64,000 nucleotides of DNA, taken from the NCBI RefSeq assembly GCF_000003815.2, contig NC_049987.1, positions 19,490,024 to 19,554,023 on the forward strand, in the 5' to 3' direction. The position numbers and the translations under genes were made by a program. The notes beneath the pieces were generated by a model. That model was given only the letters and a program-made list of their open reading frames with translations. It was not told where the DNA came from and searched no databases. This DNA comes from Branchiostoma floridae (Eukaryota > Chordata > Leptocardii > Amphioxiformes > Branchiostomatidae). Positions 10,786-23,400 of the stretch are shown piece by piece. The number at the start of each line of letters is the position of its first letter. Positions within the stretch are counted from its first letter, which is position 1.

Positions 10786-11227
10786 TGTGAATGTGTCTAG
10801 GACTACAATTTGTACATGGCTATTTCTCCTGCTTTAGATATTTCCCCCAGCTGCTTTCTGTACGTTTGCTATCATCTTAAAGATTTATTGGTGACTTAAC
10901 AGGTAGCTTTATCAAAGATGCATTTCAATTTTTGAATATATTTCATTATACAGACAACGTGCATACATACTCCTTTACCTGTGCATAATTACTGGTCAGT
11001 GACTACCTGAACCGTAACAATACTCTATTTAGCAGACGTTGGACTCATTTCCATGCTGTCAGGTTTCACTGCTGGCCTGGCCAAAAAAAAGCAGACAAAA
11101 CACAGAAAATTGCGTATTAAATCGGGATCCTAAGACCTAATCTCCGCTTAATTGGGGGTAGGTAAAATCCATCTGTCAGTGAAATGATATATCACCGACC
11201 CCGCCCACCTTTTTTCACACCAACGGA

Positions 11228-11271
11228 CCAATCAGCGCCCTGAACGGGATGACGTCAGCCCCTTTATTAAA
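11228..11271 (+). promoter_or_regulatory. Likely core promoter of the carotenoid oxygenase gene (CCAAT, CRE, TATA-like)
   Basis: CCAAT at 11228-11232, CRE palindrome TGACGTCA at 11250-11257 and an AT-rich TTATTAAA at 11264-11271, followed by about 190 bp to the ATG at 11463. The order and distances suit a promoter with transcription starting near 11295. No transcript evidence is available here. Confidence 0.5.
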
Positions 11272-11315
11272 TTTCGCCGGTCCTTTCTCTGTGACCGTCT
11301 GACGTGGAAAGAAAG

Positions 11316-11437
11316 ATGTCGGCTACTGCATGGAAACGGTCCGACCGATGAAACACAACGGCTGCGATTCCTCAGTCCAGCACCTTTCTATCCCTGCAAT
11401 TCCGATCTTTTCTCGGATTATCACGTCTTATCTTTAA
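11316..11437 (+). promoter_or_regulatory. Two overlapping upstream open reading frames in the oxygenase leader
   Basis: If transcription starts near 11295, the leader holds an 11-codon uORF (ATG 11316, TGA 11349-11351) and a 35-codon uORF in another frame (ATG 11330, TAA 11435-11437). Both end before the main ATG at 11463. The main start has the strong context A at -3 and G at +4. Such uORFs commonly lower or condition translation; that is inference here. Confidence 0.4.
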
Positions 11438-11462
11438 GGAGCTCCTACCTTAAGACACAAGC

Positions 11463-14400
11463 ATGGCAGCTGCGCCATTGGGTAGCGCAAGGATGTTCTT
11501 TTCCGTGGACGAATTTCCGGAACCGGTGCCCACAACAATCAAAGGTAAAACACTTTGATCTATATTTTGAGCCATAAATATTTACGTGTATAGAATTCTG
11601 GAGGGTTTCTGATTACCAGGGTGCTATAAATATGGAGCGGAGGGGTTGGGTTTCAGTCGAAGCAGACGGTGGTTTGTATACAAGGTCACACAGAGCAAAC
11701 CGCAAATATACGACATTCTAGCAATTTTATTGTGTGCATTCATATCGATTATGCTAAGATGCACAAGAAAAGGCCTTCCTTATTCAATATAGTCTGTATT
11801 TCTGTTGCTTATTTTTGCATGACGCCAATAGCGGCAGCTGATTTCAATATTGATACCGGAGTCAGTAGTGTCACGTAGACATATCGACCTTTTGCCACAA
11901 ACTTGGCCGCGTGCCAAAAGTCTGCACCACAAAGGCGAAGGACAAGACGGGGTCATGTAGTCTTCAAGCAGATGTCTGGAGAGGAAATTGCAATAATGCT
12001 TTTTTATGAGGGGAACTCATATCCATTTCCATAGAATGGCCAATGCTGGGTCATCCTTTTACAATTAGATTAAAAACAACGCCTGCAGCTACACGTGCAA
12101 TGGTTAGGTTTGACAGGTCGTTCAGTCTGAAATGATAATCAGCAGCTGGCGTGCCGCTTGCATGCGAAGCAGGTGTACATGTTATTTTTTACAGGCTATA
12201 CAGGTGCAGATTGAGACACAACCCCGTTTTTCTGTAAAAATTTTCATCCTAATCTCTACTTGAAGACTAGTTAGCACTCGTCAGTCTTGTTGTATGAATA
12301 GTATAGAATAAGGATAGCATCCTGTTATTGTAGCATAGTCTGAAAGGGTCCTGTAAACGTTATCAAATGATTTTAGCATAGTCCATTCCAAAGACTATAG
12401 ATGCAGAACACAGTGACTGACGATGATGATATCAAAGCATACAATAAAATAGCAGAATTTGTATATTTTGCTGTCTGCTCTGTGCGACCCTGTGTACCTA
12501 GACTAAACTACTGTATCTGAAAACGTCTGGCACTGGAACTGGAGCGGAACCAAGCTTTGTAAACAAATACTTGCCTTTCACCTTTGCCCGATTTGTTTCG
12601 GGTCAGTAATCTCAAATAGTTGCCTTTGGGGGAAACCTTTATATAAGGAAAGGTTATCGTGAACAGAAGGTCTTAAAAATTATGTCCCTCTGACTATTTT
12701 CTTTGTTTTCCGGCGTAGATAGACATGAAAATGGTACAATATAGGATCATAGACGAATTCAACTTGGCATGCGAAAATTATTGGATTAGACGTAAAAAAA
12801 ATCATGATGATTGTAATGTAACATATGTATATTTTCTTCTCATTGATCGATTTTTTGTACTTATTTAGAATACACAAAGAAGTGACCAGAACCTCATTGG
12901 AATACGACTATAGTAGTCGGTCTATTCACTGTTACTTTAGTAAGACCCGACTTCCCACGGCCTAATGTTGTTTTTCATCTCAGAAATGCACCGCAATCAT
13001 CACAATATGCTTTTTAACGAATAATTACATATTCAAATTTCTAACCGAGAGAGAGTAACCAATCCTCCCTAGAGGGCCCCTCTGCATGTCCTTACGGGGT
13101 AAGAGTGAATTTATGGATATGGGCCATCACGTGACATGCACAGTGGCGGCGCGCGCGTGCGACATAGCAATAAATAACCCGGTATCGGGACTAAAAGGAG
13201 GTTAGTCTTGAAAAAAGCAGTGTACAAAATACTTTTTTGAGCCAGGTTGCACAGTGTGCAACCTGGGGCAAAAACTAGGTCGCACAACTGAATTTCAAGT
13301 TGCACCACCTACAATTCAGTAATTTCTGAAGAAAAGGTACAATACATACATGTTTAGCTGATATGCAACGGAGCTGCCTCGGTCCATTTATGTCTTCCAA
13401 GTAAATTGACAACAAAATCGAGTTCTGAGGCTCAGAATCTAAGTTGCACCCTGTGCAACCTGAGTTTAGAAGTAAGTTGCACCAAGCAAAAAGTGATTGC
13501 AATGTGCAAGTGTGCAAGTGGGTATTTTGCACGCTGAAAAAGTGATGTTTCTTACGACCATTCTGAAAAAAATTTGAATCGGAAGGCAGGGATTGTCTTT
13601 TCTTTTTTCTTTTATTTGTTTCTTCAGATTTCGGCCGAGTTGATGCATCATATCGGTAATCGCTGCGTTTTCGAACATTTTAAGGTCCGTGTCAAATCAG
13701 CCTCAGTTGTTGCTGTTGTTCAGCGGGGGCGTAAAGCTAATTAATGCCTTCATGACAATTTCGCTCATCTCTCGCTTCCTAAATGTTCAGACATATTTTT
13801 GTACATTGATAGATTATGCATTTTCAAACCCTTCTGATATTTTTATAAAGAGCACAGGAAATTGAGCCATTACACTGATGCGTCGATGAAAGTTAGATAT
13901 ACGAAACGTGTAGCCATTTCCAAAACCATATGCATATTCATTCGCTTGAGTTATTGTTATTTGGCGCATTGCACTGATAAACATAAATCACAATCATAGC
14001 GCGTAAAACCCATGCCTACTTGATCTTATGGCAAAAATGATAACAGAACTTATACAATAATTCTAAACTGGACTTAATGGAATTGAACTAAGAAAAAGGA
14101 GCCAAGACATTATGTATTACGTTAATTTGATTTCGCTGGGATTTAATTTCTCATTAGCGGGAAAATAGAGTTTTCGCGTTGGTTTTAAGTTCGCGGTAGT
14201 GCCATAGACTGTAGTCTAAAACTAACATGAAAAAAATGTTTGCGGTGGTTTTAAGTTCGCGGTGGTCAGCGCGAAAACCGCGAACATTTCTGCATTTACA
14301 GTACTACAAGAAATATCATGTACTATTGCTAATAGCTGCATGATGCATCTGATATGTTCTTCTCTCTTTTTGAAACACATGGAGATATATTTGCATAATG

Positions 14401-17400
14401 CATTTAAGTTCTGGTATCCAGCCGTATGATTATTTGCGGAGAGAACAGAAGAGACTCGGGAGCTATAATACGGCTGGATACCAGGTATTAAAGTTCTTCT
14501 TTCTCTCTCTCTGTGCCCAGGGGAGATCCCGGCCTGGGTAAGCGGCTCCCTGATGCGTACCGGCCCGGGGAAGTTCGAGGTGGGGAAGGAGGCGTACCGG
14601 TACTGGTTCGACGGGCTCGCCATCGTGCACAAGTTCAACATCAAGGACGGGAAGGTGAGGAATAATAGCCGACACAAGGATAGGTTAGCAGTAGGTTACA
14701 CAGGGAAACACAAAAATGAAGAAACATTTTTCTGACAGATCAATAAAGGCACAGAATACAATTTAACTATGGTATGGAGATTCGAAAGCAAATAATTCAT
14801 GACGAGACGGTTCTGATAACGTGTGTCATAAATGATTTGTAAACGTAGAGCAATGTTTTCACCAGGCAGTTTATGGTGACCGATGAAAACGCAGTTGAAC
14901 TTGACTGTGGTAGAAATTAGGCACAATCAACCTACTATCTAGCTGTACGGCCCATGCTCGAGAATCCATATTTGAAACGCGTCGACGTCTTTAGATAGGG
15001 ACCAGATTGTAAAAGACGGATAAGTCCCACGCTGCATAGAATCGTGATCGTGTGAGTACTTACTTGCACTTACATGTGCTTGTTGAGGTCTCGTAAATAA
15101 TTTGTTTGGCCTACGCCCAGGCCTACGCCAATCGCTCCCCATTTTGTTCGACGGATCCTGTGCCATTCCTGACGATATTGGGTCGTTTCTTCGAGTTCTG
15201 TAAGAGTTGTGGTGTTTCTTTCAATCATTGTGTGTTCGTTATCATACGCAGTCATATACCATATACCGTATGCATTCTGTTTCTAAACCGCTAGGTGACG
15301 TACCAGAGCCGTTTCTTGGAGACCGAGGCCTACCGGGAAGCCATGAAGGCCCAGCGGATCGTGCTATCCGAGTACGGCACCATGGCCTACCCCGATCCGT
15401 GCAAGAACATCTTCGCGCGCTTCTTCTCCTACTTCTTCCCGCCAGACATGAGCGACAACGACCTGGTCAACACCTTCCCCATGTCGGACGAGTTCTACTG
15501 TGTGAATGAGACCTACAGATGGACCAAACTCGATCCCAGGACACTTGATACATTGGGACAGGTACAATGCACACCTGGCTGCTAGTTTTTGTCATCTTAA
15601 TTTATGGACTGACAAAAGGTTCATTGAGGTACCGATACGTTCATCATCTTTCCCCAAGATGGCGTCGAATGGCTGGATGGTTGGTTGGTTGGTTGGTTGG
15701 GTAGTAAGTAGACAGGCATTCATAGCTAGACGTTAAGACGAGAAGCACTAAGACGATTGTCCTCATGCTACCTAGGTGTAAAATGAGTAGCTGACTTTGG
15801 TTTATAGGGAGGTAAAAGGCGGTAGAATGGAAGGGTTGTACTCCGCCTGCCAATACTGTGCCTACAGTACGGCAAAGTGGATCACAACTCACTGACTGTC
15901 CCAACGGCCTCGATCGAAAATCCATGGGACCGTTATCTTTACCAACCATCACGAACCAGTTCTGTGTTTTGGTATCTATATCATACACCCAGCTTATGGT
16001 TATTTCTCCCTCTAACAGATTGACCTGACCAAATACATCGCGGTGAACGCGCTGACGGCCCACCCCCACCACGAGTCAGATGGTACAGTCTACAACATGG
16101 GCTCGTCCTACAGCTACAAGACTGGCTGTCAGTACAACATCGTCAGGTTCGACCCGCTGGACAGGAAGAAGTGTGGTACGAAATCTTATGATCTCTCAAG
16201 TATGTCAACAACATGCGTTTAACACTTGTAATAGAAGTTCTATCAATGAGCATCACAAGTTATTATGTATTCAAGACGTGCAAGTACAGTTGCTGTGTTG
16301 AGAATGATATAGAATACGTCCCTCGTTGCTCAATAGACCGACTGCAAGGACTGCCTTTGAGACATGATGTACCTATAGAATCTAGTATATTTCAATGAAG
16401 AATTGAAGGCAAAATATTCACAAACGCTACTTAATCTAACATACAGTGCAAAACGGAGAATTACTCCCGGTCCGGACGTAATTACGTAGTAACGCTAAAG
16501 AAGAGTGGTAGATATGATGTCATTCGAAACGTCCGGAGGTAATTCTCCGTTTTTAATCCAAGTGTAGAGAATGAGTTGTATCGCTTGTTCACCTTTATCC
16601 GTGGGGTAAGCTTTATCCGTTGTGTTTGAGAACAGGGTACTACGTAGGGATACCAAGTCGACGAAAAGTTTATGGTTTCAAATTGTAATATATTCCCAAT
16701 ATTGCAGTTTGAAAAACCTCTTTCCATCAACTTGGTATCCCTAAAATCAATGTTTTTAAAAACAACGGATATAGGTTACCTAGCGGATAATGGTGAACTA
16801 GCGTTACATGTATTTGAATATTGTTTACCGGAGGATAGACTTTGTTTAATATATAATATACATGTCTTCTCCCCAGGTCCGGAGGCGACAGTGTTGGAGA
16901 ACGCTTCCATCGTGTGCAGCATCCCTGCCAGCTACAGCCTCAGCGCCTCCTACTATCACAGCTTTGGCATGACGCCAAACTACTTCGTCTTCATCGAGCA
17001 GCCGCTATACATGAACATCCCCAAGGTAAACAATAAGATGTCTACATCGTTGTTTCATTGTTTTTTTCGTCGCGGGCATATTCGTCGTAGACCGTCGTAC
17101 GATTTCAGAAGAGAATTTAAGCAAGGTGAGACGGAATAAATCGCCGACAAGGATCAACGACAACCTTTTCCGTTACATGGCAGCTGGATTTGGCTTTTTT
17201 TATTTACTTTGAGGTCACCGCAAAACAAGGCTCGTGGAGCCACTCAAGCGTTTTGGGTTACGTTACTGAATTGTGAAGAGAGATGTTTGTTTACCCTTAA
17301 TTTGAACAGTTTCAGGCTGTACCCTGTGGGGAAGCAAGTCCGTGGAAGCTTATTCCATAGCGATGTTGTTCTAGGAAAAAAGCTCTGAGCGTGGAACTTC

Positions 17401-20400
17401 CTCCTGTTAGGTGGATTGTGGAGGAAAAAAGGATGATTTGTTTCCGTGGAAGTGGCTAAACGGGTTCTTGCTGTGAAGGCTCGATGCAAGCACAACTGTC
17501 CCAAGAATGCCCTCGGTTTTCCGATTGCACTGCGCGTGCACAGATGTGCGCTTCTTCTCTTTTAAGATCATTTTGGTCACAGCACAAGACGTGGGCGTGA
17601 CGAATTGCTTTGAAAGTTGATTGGCTAGATTTAGATATTCATCTTCCATCTCCCAGATCTCATTTGCCAGAATCCAAGACGTGGAGGTGACGGATAGCTT
17701 TGATTGGTCAGATTCAAATGTTCATCCTCTTCTCCCAGATCCTATTGGCCAGAATCCAGGACGTGGGCGTGACGGAGTGTTTTGATTGGTACACGGAGAT
17801 CCCTTGTCGGTTTGTGGTGGTGCGGCGTAAGGACGGGGAGATCATCTCAACAAAATACACCGGTACGAGATTTAAATGTTCAGCTCAGGTTTTGAGATAA
17901 GCAAGCAACAAAATGAACCGATTTAAATCAAGCCAAATTTCAAAACTCAACAAAAAACGGCCAGAGCTAATGCTTATGGTCTATTTTCTCTCCTGAGAAT
18001 AAAATTGGATATCAAATTTATATATTCCAATGAATGTGTTATTCTTTCGCTATCTAACTCTTCATTTCTCTTTCTTTCGTCTTCTATTAATGTTTAAGCA
18101 AGAAAATGAGAGGATGATACCTCGAAATTTACATGATATCTTTAAATCTTGATACCTTGATATGATATCTTGAGGATGAAATCTTGATATGTAGTAACTA
18201 GTTTGTATGACTCAAAATTTATTCTTATCCGTTTACCTTTTTTTGTGATAGATCACTCAGACACGTTTATAACTTTCACTCTGTATCCATCAGCCGACTC
18301 GTTCTTCTGCTTCCACCACATCAACACGTACGAGGAGGCCGGCCATCTTGTCCTTGACGTGTGCTGTTTTGAGGACGCGCGGATCGTGAAGCTGCTGTAC
18401 CTGTCGCACCTGCGCAGACCGGACGACGAGAAGTCCTTCCCGGAGCCGCAGTGCCGCCGCTACTGTCTGCCCATCGACCTCGGGCAGGTGATTATTTCGG
18501 TTACAGGTTGTTTCGCAACAATGTCAGTTCGCAACAGTCAGTTCGCAACAAGGCAAGTCTTTTCGCAACAAGTCGTTTTGCAACACTTGAATGTTATTAA
18601 TCTTGATAGCCTAATAGTATTAGAAATCGTATTCCTAACATAATTATACTCCTCCCTGTGCATGCCGCGTATGAGACTGTACGTACGGCCCGGCGTATGA
18701 AAATCATCGGGCTGTCAGGTCCATGCGGCCCCATGGTCCATGCGGCCCCTTGTTCCTCTGCCGCCGGGATTGTCTTTTGCACCCGGTAAGATTTTTACGG
18801 GTAAGGAGTTGATATATAACTAGAAAGGTAATATTTGCAAGCAAATACAGAATGTTACCTTCACATGGTTTAGTCTAGCATTTCTACCTGGAAGGGTAAA
18901 CTGATTAAGTTGCAGGATAAGTCAAGACATGCAAGAAGGTACAAATAAATTTTGATGATTTTTTATCTGTAACGTTATACATCTTGAATAATGAACACAA
19001 CGTCCAATATTGTTCCAAACAGGGTTTCTCATCATCATCTCATCACAGCCCCATAGCTACAAGCCACAGGGGCAGTCTGTCTGTCCAAAAAGGTTATCCA
19101 TTTCTGACGGTCGTCAACAGGGTTTACTCGACGACATTTAGCGTGTCGTCTGCGGGAGCGTCAAGGCCTATGAATTTTTTCGGCTTTGGGAGGTCCAGGG
19201 AGAAATGGCTTGCGGAGAGAGAGCCATGGAAAAAAAAACTGGCTTCCTTCAGCAATATGTATTCAAATGTTTAAAAAAATAAAGCTTTGAATCACTTGGG
19301 AAATTCATATTCTCTGTCTCTGACTTGGTGCAGAACGCGAGCCGCGAAGTTCAGTTGATACCATAAGAATAAGTTTAATTTTGCGCTTTCCGTCATTGTT
19401 GACGAACAAACTCGGCGCGTAAGTATAGACAAATTTTGCAAAAATCTCTAAAAAATCAGCGGATGTTTGCGGACGGTGCTGACTTTGATGATAATTCCTA
19501 ACGCGCGCCGGCGGCGAGAGAGAAGCGAGAAGCGACTGGTCGAACCCAGTCGGTGCCGCGCCCCTCCCCCTAATGTTCTGGTCAGTCGCATCGTGCTAGC
19601 GCCGATGTTTTTGTTGTCATTTTCTCGGCCCCGATTAACTGTCAGTTGTTGCTACCATAGAAGTAAAAAAAATCGAACAATATGTGAAATTGAATAAGGT
19701 ACTTCCAAAATAGTCTCCGGTAAGCCGATCGGACCTCATATGCTTGCGCTCTATACGGGGGCGGGGCCCTACATGAAACGTGACAAATAGGTGTGCTTTT
19801 GATTCTTTAATTGACTGCTTATAAAATATGGACCGAATCTACCGGTGTCATCATGTTGCACCAAATTTGGGCTGACCGTCTATGAAAATTAAGATGTCGA
19901 AGATATTTCCCAAAAGGTAGGCAGAGATTTGTTGATGTTGGCGGTGTTGTTTTTTTCGTAATGATTTTCTTAGTCGGACCATCGCAAACAGTGCATTCAG
20001 TCCCTTTCCCCGTGAAAACATCAGCTAGATTGTGCTAGATACAGCCTCACATGAGGCAAGAAGTACATACAGTCACAATTTTATTGTCAAATATTATAGA
20101 ATTGAATTCTCGTTTCTATCTACTTGAATTANNNNNNNNNNNNNNNNNNNNNNNNNNNNNNNNNNNNNNNNNNNNNNNNNNNNNNNNNNNNNNNNNNNNN
20201 NNNNNNNNNNNNNNNNNNNNNNNNNNNNNNNNNNNNNNNNNNNNNNNNNNNNNNNNNNNNNNNNNNNNNNNNNNNNNNNNNNNNNNNNNNNNNNNNNNNN
20301 NNNNNNNNNNNNNNNNNNNNNNNNNNNNNNNNNNNNNNNNNNNNNNNNNNNNNNNNNNNNNNNNNNNNNNNNNNNNNNNNNNNNNNNNNNNNNNNNNNNN

Positions 20401-23400
20401 NNNNNNNNNNNNNNNNNNNNNNNNNNNNNNNNNNNNNNNNNNNNNNNNNNNNNNNNNNNNNNNNNNNNNNNNNNNNNNNNNNNNNNNAAACCTATTATAT
20501 TCGTTCCGTCCCGCAGTTGCCGGACACTCTCAGAGCAGAAATTGATATGGCTACCCCTGCACACTGCAAGTGATCTTCACAGTACGCAGCACATCTCCAC
20601 TATGCTTCCTGTCACAGTCAATCTGTGTAAATTCATTCATATTTTGAACGGCCCAATCATTTTTTCAGAGCCCGCAATTCATATTTCATAAATTTCTTTT
20701 ATTTTTAGCAAACAATTTTGATTTACGTTTGATGTACGTAGTTTGTTTATGCCCTCATTATCAATACGTGCCGCAGTCGGTACACTTCAATCCGTCCGCC
20801 TGGCAAACTTCAAGGGGTTAGGTTTCTGCTACACTTAACTTTCGCGTTGGCTTATGCTGATTTGTGCCTGGGGTTTTGTGCTGTGCCGGCCACTCCCACC
20901 GTGTTTAAAGCTGTAAGTAGATTTATTGTAATTCACCCAGACTTCGTTTCCGCGCTCCACTTGCTTGCTGGGGACCAACGCAACGCTGTGGTAACTTACA
21001 TGATGAACAACAAGGTGAACGGAATGACCGTGACCTAACATGGGGAGGGCGTTCCACGCTGCAGTTAATCGTGTTTGTTCAGGTCAGTTTAATAGCGAAA
21101 TAAACTCATCAAGTCCATCGTTTGTGTTTCACATACCTTTATGTCTCAGGCGTAAAACTTTGAGTTTGGATGACGATCGTTATGCATGTTTTTTTTATGT
21201 AACAGCCGGCAACACGCAGTGACCTTGCGTCTAACGTAGTCATGTGTTGTTGTTTTTTTGCTCAAATGTTCTTGTTGACTCAAAAATCGGTTAACTACAA
21301 TCGTGACACCAATCCGTGTTTCATTTAGACGACAGCTCTATGTATGAACTTGAAAAACGAACAGGTCTCGCTACATTTTTATGATTAACGTTATATGCCA
21401 GTTACTTATCATGTCAGGAGACATCCAAAGAAATCACCACATACACGTAACGTTACCACAGTTGTCGGCCTGTCTGAGAAAATTGCAGTAGTGCTCTGAA
21501 TGCGTTTGTTCACCAAATTATCGCGTGTGTACGCACGAGTGCTGGCGTACTACACATCGTGTGTGTTCTCGATTCTACGTAACTCAAACACAACATAGAA
21601 TCCGAACAATGTTTGGATGGCTCAGAGTTAAACTGACTTGTGCAGGTAGCAAAACCTTTAGCTTAAACAAAATCAAGAAAAGTATCGAAACAAATGCTTA
21701 GATTTGACTCGATATAGACCTTAACCGAGACACATTATACTTTGGGGGCATTAAATTTCATTCTGCCTTCCCTCAATTTCATTCTACCTTCCTTGAAGTT
21801 GATATACTAGTATGCAAAAGGTGCCGATATTCGGCAAAATAAAGTCAAAGCTCTGTGAATTTCTTGATCCGATTTATTACTTCTTGGTAAAATGAATTCC
21901 ACAAATCATTCAGAGGACGGCTTCTGCCTCAATTCAGGCCGTCCAAAGCAAGATGAAGTCATCATTTGACGGGCGGACACTTCCGTGTTGCGTAGTGGCG
22001 GTCGTTGACCTCGTTCGAACACCATGTTCCATAACTCCCGGGCGGGTTCCATAGCTACCGGTCGTTGACCTCGGGTCCTTGGAACGTGGTTCTAATGTTC
22101 TATGGGGGCTCGAAAGTTCGATTTTGTGTTAAAATTGCTAGTTTTTTCACCCTTTTTTGCCCCATAAAATCATTTTTTTGTGTCTTTGGGGGACCAAATG
22201 ACCAAGGTGCAGTGTCTCATGTGCAGACCTACCAGCTTGCTGAATTACGAGATATTCCAAGGTCTAGTTTTGGAGATATTCATGTTTTTTATTTGTGCGG
22301 AAAAGAAGAAGAAGAAACGATGCAAAAACAGTATGTACCTTCTGTGAAGGTAACATAATTATGTTAGGAATACGATTTCTAATACTATTAGGCTATTAAG
22401 ATTAATAACATTCAAATGTTGCAAAACGACTTGTATCCTTGTTGCGAAAAGACTTGCCTTGTTGCGAACTGACGGTTGCGAACTGACATTGTTGCGAAAC
22501 AACCTGTTACCATTATTTCATACTTTTTACTACTTTCCAAACAGACCGAGGTTGTTGAGGGAAATCGTGGCTTTTTCCTTATATGCCGTCTTTTACTCTC
22601 AGTTGTCCCCACTTATAGAAAAAGACGTCACATAAGAAAAAGGTCACGATTTTTTTTTACCAGGATCTATTCATTTCCGTCAGGAAATATGCAACCCTTG
22701 CGGTTATGCGGTGAATTGCGTTTGTCGTGGATTGCGTATGCGTATGTCATGACGAATACTGTAGCTTCTAAATATAGTTAGGGCATTTGGGGGGTATTTT
22801 CCTTTTTCTATATTGATTCTTTTATTTGCTAGCTTGCCTTAGGTATTTCTATTCAAATATCGGTCGAAATCAGCCCTAGTTTGGAGAAACATGCAATAAG
22901 ACAACTTAGAGCGTACAACATAGAATTTAAAGTTACAATACCTCTGTACACATGTAATTGTCTAATGCATGACCTTGTTCTAGTGTAATGGTCTCAACTA
23001 ATATAAAAGTCTGCATATGATCGATACAGAGCAGTGAATAATACGATTTTGTAACCGAATTTTGCCAGGACGAAAAGGTAAACAACAACACAGTGAAGCT
23101 GACCTACACCACAGCCACGGCGTGTTTACAACAGGACGGGAGTGTCCACTGCCAACCCGAGCACATGTCTCATGTGGAAAAAGGTAAGGAAAACACACGA
23201 TGGTAAAATTTGGCCCCAAAATTTCCAGACTTCTATATTGGGGGGTTTAGAACACGAACCATATTCCATCTGACGTGATCGAACAGAACGCTGACGTGAT
23301 CGAACAGAACGGGCGTTCTATTGGAGGTCACCCGTTGTCATCCGCAGGTTGTTACAGTAATGATGCAGAAACACCCTTGTTTTCCTGGGTGCCGTGCGTC

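Larger units (their letters stand above)
18504..22506. mobile_element. About 4-kb element with about 150-bp terminal inverted repeats, in oxygenase intron 7
   Basis: Left terminus 18504-18647 and right terminus 22355-22506 are inverted copies with few differences and a short indel. They start CAGGTTGTTTCGCAACAATG and contain several TTCGCAAC/TTTGCAAC subrepeats. TTA flanks both ends directly (18501-18503 and 22507-22509). The interior has no transposase or polymerase frame I can recognise, includes a 356-N gap, and contains a fragment resembling the hAT family (about 21905-21995). A TTA site would suit PIF/Harbinger, but the CAGG terminus is not typical, so the class is left open. Confidence 0.75.

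Noticed and set aside
14222-14677. 151-codon minus-strand frame over oxygenase exon 2
   Set aside because: Antisense shadow of GC-rich exon 2 plus intron; no family motif.
15644-16072. 142-codon minus-strand frame over oxygenase intron 3 and exon 4
   Set aside because: Antisense shadow crossing a splice site and a TTGG microsatellite.
18984-19274. 96-codon frame inside the 4-kb TIR element as transposase
   Set aside because: No catalytic motif, zinc finger or similarity to any transposase I know; too short.
22065-22358. 97-codon open frame near the right end of the 4-kb element
   Set aside because: Crosses into the inverted terminus, has low-complexity GKEEEET composition from a GAA run, and no homologous family.
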